DNA from: Lampris incognitus
Taxonomy: Eukaryota > Chordata > Actinopteri > Lampriformes > Lampridae
DNA length: 64,000 bases
Assembly (NCBI RefSeq): GCF_029633865.1
Contig: NC_079216.1
Coordinates: forward strand, 20,119,019-20,183,018
Reading direction: 5' to 3'
In this document: one piece after another, positions 58,804 to 64,000 of the stretch
How positions within the stretch are numbered: the first letter of the stretch is position 1
Layout of the letters: each line of letters begins with the position of its first letter
Notes under the pieces: generated by a model
What the model saw: only the letters and a program-made list of their open reading frames with translations
The model's database searches: none
Told to the model about the DNA's origin: nothing
Program-made: the position numbers and the translations under genes

Positions 58804-59577
58804 CTTCTCATTTTTTTTAATCCATCAGTAGATTTACTGCTATGGTTAGGGTCCTTGTTCTGCTGCATTACCCAACTTCCACTGAGCTTCAGCTGATGGG
58901 ACAGCCACCCTGGCATTATCCTGTAGGATACCTTGATAAACTTGGGAATTAATCCCTCCCCGATGATGGTAAGCTGTTCAGGTCCCAAGGCAGCAAAGTA
59001 GCCCCAAATTATGATGCTCCTTCCACTGTACTTCATCATTAGGATGACGTTTTCATGTTGGTATGCGGTGCTTTTTTTTACACCATACTTAGTGCTGCGT
59101 GTTCTTCTTGAACAATTCAACCTTAGTCTTATTAGTCTACAAAATATTATCCCAATAATGTTGTGGAGCATTAAGTTGGTCTTTGGCAAACTTGAGTCAT
59201 GCAGCGATGTCTTTTTGGAGAGCTTCCTCCTTGTTGTCCTGCCATGGATACCATGCCTGTTCAATGTTTTGCATTTGGTAGATTCATTAAGAGAGATGTT
59301 AACCAGTTCCAATGATTCCCTCAAGCCATTAGCTGTTACTCTACGACTCTTTTTACATTAATGGGCATTCTGCATTGTGCCTTTGGAGTCATCTTGGCAG
59401 GGTGCTGACTTCTAGGGAGAGTAGCCACAGTACCAAATCGTCTCCATTTAAGGACAGTTTGTCTAACTGCACTGATGAGTATCTAAACTCTGAGATTACG
59501 TTGTAACCCTTTCCAGTTTTATGCAAATCAACAATCCTTGATCTTAGGTCTTCTGACACCTGTTTTTTGCAAGGCAT
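58804..59577 (-). pseudogene. Tc1-like transposase, decayed
   Basis: N-terminus at 59,577: MPCKKQVSEDLRSRIVDLHK then TGKGYNVISEFRYSS. The middle has LNRHGIHGRTTRRKLSKK. The catalytic part has KSTAYQHENVILMMKYSGRS, IIIWGYFAALGPEQLTIIGE and WVMQQNKDPNHSSKS, in which the usual QQDNDPKH reads QQNKDPNH, so the second catalytic Asp is Asn/Lys. The end with SPDLNPIE is missing. Clearly inactive and older than the Tc1 copies at 8.8 and 61.3 kb. Confidence 0.85.
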
Positions 59578-59772
59578 GGTTCAGTTCAGCAGATGCTTCT
59601 TGTGAATAGTAAACCAAAAATGTTTGAGTGTTTTAAGTCAAAGTAGCTCTAAACCACATCTCCAATCTCGTTTCATTGAGTAGACTCCGAATTTGCTAAC
59701 TATTCCAATTAGCTTTTGTTTAAGTCATTAGCCTTGGGGTTCACATACTTTTTCCGACCTTCACTGTCAATG
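58804..59772 (-). mobile_element. Tc1-like transposon, one end lost
   Basis: The right end, ggttcacatactttttccga ccttcactgt at about 59,738-59,768, is a typical Tc1-family terminal sequence. The left end is missing at the junction near 58,804. The transposase lies on minus in decayed form. Confidence 0.75.
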
Positions 59773-60039
59773 ATGAATTCAATATGGACAAGACAAACAC
59801 AATAATTTGTGTTATTAGTTAAAACAGATTGTGTCTGTTCATTATTGTAACTTAGATGATGATCAGAACATATCTTAAGACACATTTATACATACTACTG
59901 CATGTCCTCTCTCACCACCCGCTCTCCTCAACCTGCACCCTACTCTCGCTACAGATCACAATGTCATCCGCAAACATCATAGTTCATGGAGACACATTTA
60001 TAAATTTATTTCTGATTTTTCCCTTTTTCTTCAATTTTA
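59773..60039. other. Non-coding spacer
   Basis: Nothing recognised. Confidence 0.5.
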
Positions 60040-60386
60040 GTGGCCATCGATCCCTATTTTAGTTCAAACCTCCACCCTCGTACTGCATGCGTTCGCCAAC
60101 TGCATCTCTCCGGCCGGCAGTCTCGAAGGAGACGCCTCCCCACTTCCGGGACAAGGCGACTCCAGGCCGAACCACTGCTTTTTCCAACACACACAGAGAC
60201 GCATTCACGTGACGAACACAAGCCGACTCCGCCCCCCTCCTGAAGACAGCGTTGCCAATTATTGCTGCTTCGTCGAGTCCGGCCAGTCGGATCTGACAAG
60301 ACCGGGGCGCGCACCCCGGTCCTCAGCGGGCAACTGCATCGACACAAAGCCGATGCTTAGACCGCTACACCACCGCGGACCCACAC
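60040..60386 (-). mobile_element. Probable tRNA-derived SINE, family C
   Basis: On minus it begins gtccgcggtggtgtagcggt ctaagcatcgg, like a tRNA 5' half with an A box, followed by a GC-rich body of about 340 bp and an A/T-rich end near 60,040. The sequence differs from families A and B. Ends are not fixed by a clear TSD, so limits are approximate. Confidence 0.5.
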
Positions 60387-61092
60387 GGATGCACATTTAT
60401 ACACAAATGCAGATGATTCCAAAGGGTTCACTCAATTTTTATTGCCACTGTACCTGCCTGGCGGCTTGACAGAAATTAGCTGGAGGCGCTATTGGTAGCG
60501 GCTTCTGATTTTATTTTTACAATTTCCTGCTACAGCTGTACTTTCTATTATATTTCTATATTTGAGGTCAATTCTGGCAGCTTAGAATACGATAAACCAT
60601 ACAAATCATTTGCTTTCTCTAAATTTCAGCAAGAATTCATTTAAAAAAATCAAGTTTTATATACCCAGTTTACACAGAATTGCAAAAAATCCATTTAAGC
60701 AGTGGGCACGTCCAACGTGATAAGACCCTCCCATTCAAATTTCGATTGACAGGCAAAATGAAAACACATCCTCATGAGTTCACACAATGGCGTGTTAATA
60801 TCTGTTAGCTTGTGTTTGTTGAAATATGACAGCTATTCAGACGTATCAAAATGAGCAAGAATTGGAACTAGAATACAAACATGAAGTTCAGCAACCTCAT
60901 GAATTGCAGAACGTCCAAAAATTCAGCCAGCTGAAATTCAAATGACCTTTCCTACATAATCAAGTTACTGGTGGGCCTCAGTTTTTGATAGGGCAAGAAT
61001 TCAGGAGGTATTCTGCTCGCAAGGCCAAAACGAAATATGTAAATTAATGATATAGCCACTGATATAGCCATTGACCCAATTCTATTACCCCA
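60387..61092. other. Non-coding spacer
   Basis: About 700 bp, AT-rich, without a gene. 60,700-60,960 has the look of an old repeat (cagctattcagacgtatcaa, gaacgtccaaaaattcag) but I cannot classify it. Confidence 0.45.
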
Positions 61093-61495
61093 GTGTATTG
61101 TTCTTTTTTCTTACACAATCTGTTTATTGAAAATTTCAGATAAAACAGTAACATTTGGTCAGTACAATAGTGATAAAGCAAAGGTGTAAGTAGAAACAAT
61201 ACAAGACAAAGCCAGGACCAATACAAGACAAATACTACAAACCAAAAATAGAATCTTGGACATAAAATGAATTACAAACCCCAATTCCAATGAAGTTGGG
61301 ACATTGTGTAAAACGTAAATAAAAACAGAATACAATGATTGGCAAATCCTTTTCGACCTATATTCAATTGAATACACTACAAAGACAAGATATTTAATGT
61401 TCAAACTGATAAACATTGTTTTTTTTTGCAAATATTCACTCATTTTGAATTTGATGCCTGCAACACGTTCCAAAAAAGCTGGGACAGGGGCATGT

Positions 61496-62854
61496 TTACC
61501 ACTGTGTTACATCACCTTTCCTTTTAACAACACTCAATAAGCGTTTGGGAACTGAGGACACTAATTGTTGAAGCTTTGTGGGTGGAATTCTTTCCCATTC
61601 TTGCTTGATGTACGACTTCAGTTGCTCAACAGTCCGGGGTCTCCGTTGTCGTATTTTGCACTTCATAATGCGCCACACATTTTCAATGGGAGACAGGTCC
61701 GGACTGCAGGCAGGCCAGTCTAGTACTCGCACTCTTTTACCACGAAGCCACGCTGTTGTAACATGTGCAGAATGTGGCTTGGCATTGTCTTGCTGAAATA
61801 AGCAGGGATGTCCCTGAAAAAGACGTCGCTTGGATGGCAGCATATGTTGCTCCAAAACCTGTATGCACCTTTCAGCATTAATGGTGCCTTCACAGATGTG
61901 CAAGTTACCCATGATGCCATGGGCACTAACACACCCCCATACCATCACAGATGCTGGCTTTTGAACTTTGCGCCGATAACAATCTGGATGGTCCTTTTCC
62001 TCTTTAGCCCGGAGGACACGACGTCCATGATTTCCAAAAACAATTTGAAATGTGGACTCGTCAGACCACAGCACACTTTTCCGCTTTGCGTCAGTCCATC
62101 TCAGATGAGCTCCGGCCCAGAGGAGCCGGCGGCGTTTCTGGGTGTTGTTGATATATGGCTTTCGCTTTGCATGGTAGAGTTTTAACTTGCACTTGTAGAT
62201 GTAGAGATAAACTGTGTTAACTGACGATGGTTTTCCCAAGTGTTCCTGAGCCCACATGGTAATATCCTTTACAGAATGATGTCGGTTTTTAATGCAGTGC
62301 CGCCTGAGGGATCGAAGGTCACGGGCATTCAATGTTGGTTTTCGGCCTTGCCGCTTACGTGCAGAGATTTCTCCGGATTCTCTGAATCTTTTGATGATAT
62401 TATGGACTGTAGATGATGAAATCCCTAAATTCTTTGCAATTGTACGTTGAGAAACATTGTTCTTAAACTGTTGGACTATTTGCTCACGCAGTTATAATAA
62501 TAATAATGATACATTTTATTTGTAGACGCACTTTACATTTCAGAGAAACCTCAAAGTGCTATAAAACAATGGATAAAATACACCAACAATAATCAATACA
62601 CAGTACAAGTTAAAAGCAATCACAGGGGCGGCAAAAGTGCAGTCATCCACAATCCATAATCATAGTCCGTGAAACAGAGTCCATGGTCAAAACATTTAAA
62701 AAAGGAATGGGAAAAGAGGTGGCCTGGCTAGGAAAAGGCTTTGGTGAACAGATGGGTTTTGAGGTGTTGTTTGAAGGTTTCCACAGACTGTGGTGCCCTG
62801 AGGTGGTTCGGGAGGGCACCACAGTTGTTCACAAAGTAGTGAACCTCACCCCAT
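61496..62854 (-). pseudogene. Tc1-like transposase, nearly intact
   Basis: The ATG is at 62,854, but the third codon is TGA and the frame is then cut by the L2 insertion after about 10 codons. From 62,493 to 61,496 about 330 codons are open without a stop: [20 protein letters not shown] and [15 protein letters not shown] (helix-turn-helix), GRKPTLN (hook-like linker), then [33 protein letters not shown] and [12 protein letters not shown]. The Asp-to-Glu spacing is 34 residues (DD34E). The duplicated plus inserted length (333 bp) keeps the frame phase. The catalytic triad is complete. It is inactive because of the early stop and insertion. Confidence 0.92.
62494..62821 (-). mobile_element. L2-clade LINE 3' end inside the Tc1 transposase
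   Basis: It has an (ATT)n tail (ataataataataatgataca on plus) and, on minus, a C-terminal L2 remnant (LPNHLRAPQSVETFKQHLKT then HLFTKAF-like). TSD cagtt at 62,489-62,493 and 62,822-62,826. About 330 bp, 5'-truncated. Confidence 0.85.
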
Positions 62855-64000
62855 CCTTGCTTGTGAACGACTGAGCCTTTCAGGGATGCTCCTTTTATAC
62901 CCAATCATGACACTCACCTGTTTCCAATTAACCTGTTCACCTGTGGAATGTTCCAAACAGGTGTTTTTTGAGCATTCCTCAACTTTCCCAGTCTTTTGTT
63001 GCCCCTGTCCCAGCTTCTTTGGAACGTGTTGCAGGCATCAAATTCAAAATGAGTGAATATTTGCAAAAAACAATAAAGTTTATCAGTTTGAACATTAAAT
63101 ATCTTGTCTTTGTAGTGTATTCAATTGAATATATGTCGAAAAGGATTTGCAGATCATTGCATTCTGTTTTTATTTACGTTTTACGCAACGTCCCAACTTC
63201 ATTGGAATTGGGGTTTGTAATAATAAAACAAAGGTATAAAGATACATGTATAATGATAATAATACCATACATACTAAAACATAAAATAACGGTTGCTGGT
63301 CGGTCTGCTGCCTGTCATATCATAATTTCACATTAATGTTGTTAAAATACCTGCTCAGTCATTCAGGGATATCTAGGATGGCCAGTTCTTGTACATATTC
63401 AAAGAAGGAGTTCCACCTCTTGTAAAATTTCTTCAGGGAGCCCTTCATTATGCATCTGATTCTTTCCAGTTTTACAAAATTAAGGACTTCTCTTATCCAT
63501 AGTGTATGTGGAGGGGGTGTTGGAGAGTTCCACTTGAGCAATACAAAGCATCTGGCAAGTAAGGTGACAAAGGCTATAAAGCCAGCCTCTTGGGAAGAGT
63601 GGTACTGTTATGTACCGAACAATGCAATCATAGCCTTCGGTTAAATCGATTTTCCGTAACCTTTGACAATGATCTAAAGATTTCCACCAAGTAGGATTGT
63701 AAACCCGGACAAGACCAGAACAAGTGTACATGACTCATCGGTGCTTGGTGACACCTGTCGCAAGTTGGTTTAACATCTTTATAGATTTTAGAGAGTCCAA
63801 CCTTTGTAAAGTGGGTACAATGTTCAATTTTGCACTGCATCAGACAATATTTCGCACAGATAGATGGTTTATGTACTTTATCAAGGGCATCCTCCCAAAG
63901 TTCCTCAGAGAGCTCCTCTCTCAGGTCCATTTTCCAAAGTGTTTTAATGGATTTTAAGGAAATTAAATGTAAAGAATGAGTCTGAACATAGATATGTGAC

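Larger units (their letters stand above)
61275..63217 (-). mobile_element. Tc1-like transposon nested in L1, itself hit by L2
   Basis: The ends caaaccccaattccaatgaa .. and its inverse are terminal inverted repeats of about 215 bp with few mismatches. TA duplications are at 61,273-61,274 and 63,218-63,219. The transposase is on minus. It lies inside the 3' part of an L1 LINE and contains an L2 end at 62,494-62,821. Without the L2 the element is about 1.6 kb, the usual Tc1 size. Confidence 0.95.
61093..64000 (-). mobile_element. L1-clade LINE, runs off the window, split by a Tc1 element
   Basis: The 3' end is near 61,093 (a T-run and a minus-strand CAATAAACAG signal). The sequence is interrupted by the Tc1-like element 61,275-63,217 and continues to the window edge. 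On minus, 63,628-63,930 has CDRCHQAPMSHVHLFWSCPG, the same Cys/His C-terminus as the L1 copies at 6.4 and 43.3 kb, and 63,359-63,541 has LKWNSPTPPPHTLWIREVLN. The RT itself would lie beyond 64,000. Frameshifted. Confidence 0.88.

Overview
This window is nuclear DNA of a ray-finned (teleost) fish. The reasons are the mix of repeats (tRNA-derived SINEs, L2, L1 and Tx1 LINEs, Tc1-like transposons, Ty3/gypsy and Penelope-like elements, long CA/CTAT/CATC microsatellites) and the only host gene I can recognise, the last two coding exons of a G-protein alpha-o subunit gene (gnao1), which lies on the minus strand with vertebrate exon structure. There are no operons, ribosome binding sites or prokaryotic features. 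Nearly everything else is transposable-element sequence in layers, much of it datable by target-site duplications (TSDs).

Layout. 0-2.4 kb: a broken Myb/SANT-like DNA-transposon accessory gene cut by three SINEs. 2.4-5.4 kb: a Penelope-like element (PLE) 3' end, one probable and one doubtful solo LTR, microsatellites and a 21-bp minisatellite. 5.8-8.2 kb: a 5'-truncated L1 LINE (minus). 8.8-10.4 kb: a complete-ended but frameshifted Tc1-like transposon. 10.8-19.4 kb: an old chromodomain Ty3/gypsy element (minus) whose integrase gene was split by a second, very young Ty3/gypsy element (plus, 11,935-16,358; its two 210-bp LTRs differ at one base). 19.4-24.6 kb: a transposase-like pseudogene, a jockey/CR1-group LINE fragment, another PLE 3' end, a 55-bp minisatellite and a CATC/CTAT array. 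24.6-35.4 kb: the 3' part of gnao1 (exons at 27,952-28,139 and 33,139-33,292) with its flank and introns, carrying SINE and L2 copies. 35.4-45.7 kb: a Tx1-clade LINE (minus) lying between (TC)n tracts, with a full L1 LINE (plus, 39,263-43,910) inside its endonuclease region. 46-53 kb: small repeats, an unidentified decayed coding stretch, an L2 end, and an endogenous-retrovirus pol remnant interrupted by an unusual 463-bp SINE. 53-59.8 kb: two L2-like LINE copies separated by a CR1-group fragment, then a PLE copy (GIY-YIG endonuclease part) carrying a tandem duplication, a second tiny PLE insertion and a MITE, then a decayed Tc1. 60-64 kb: a SINE, then an L1 LINE interrupted by a Tc1-like transposon that is itself interrupted by an L2 end.

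The elements form no pathway together. What they record is insertion order: the nests at 10.8-19.4, 35.4-45.7, 49.6-51.6, 57.2-58.7 and 61.1-64 kb each give a relative chronology. I found no convincing new multi-gene system. The best leads are the (TC)n-flanked Tx1 element, the young gypsy element whose LTR identity conflicts with five frameshifts, the 463-bp SINE with a tRNA-Leu/Ser-like A box, and the unidentified decayed coding sequence near 48 kb.
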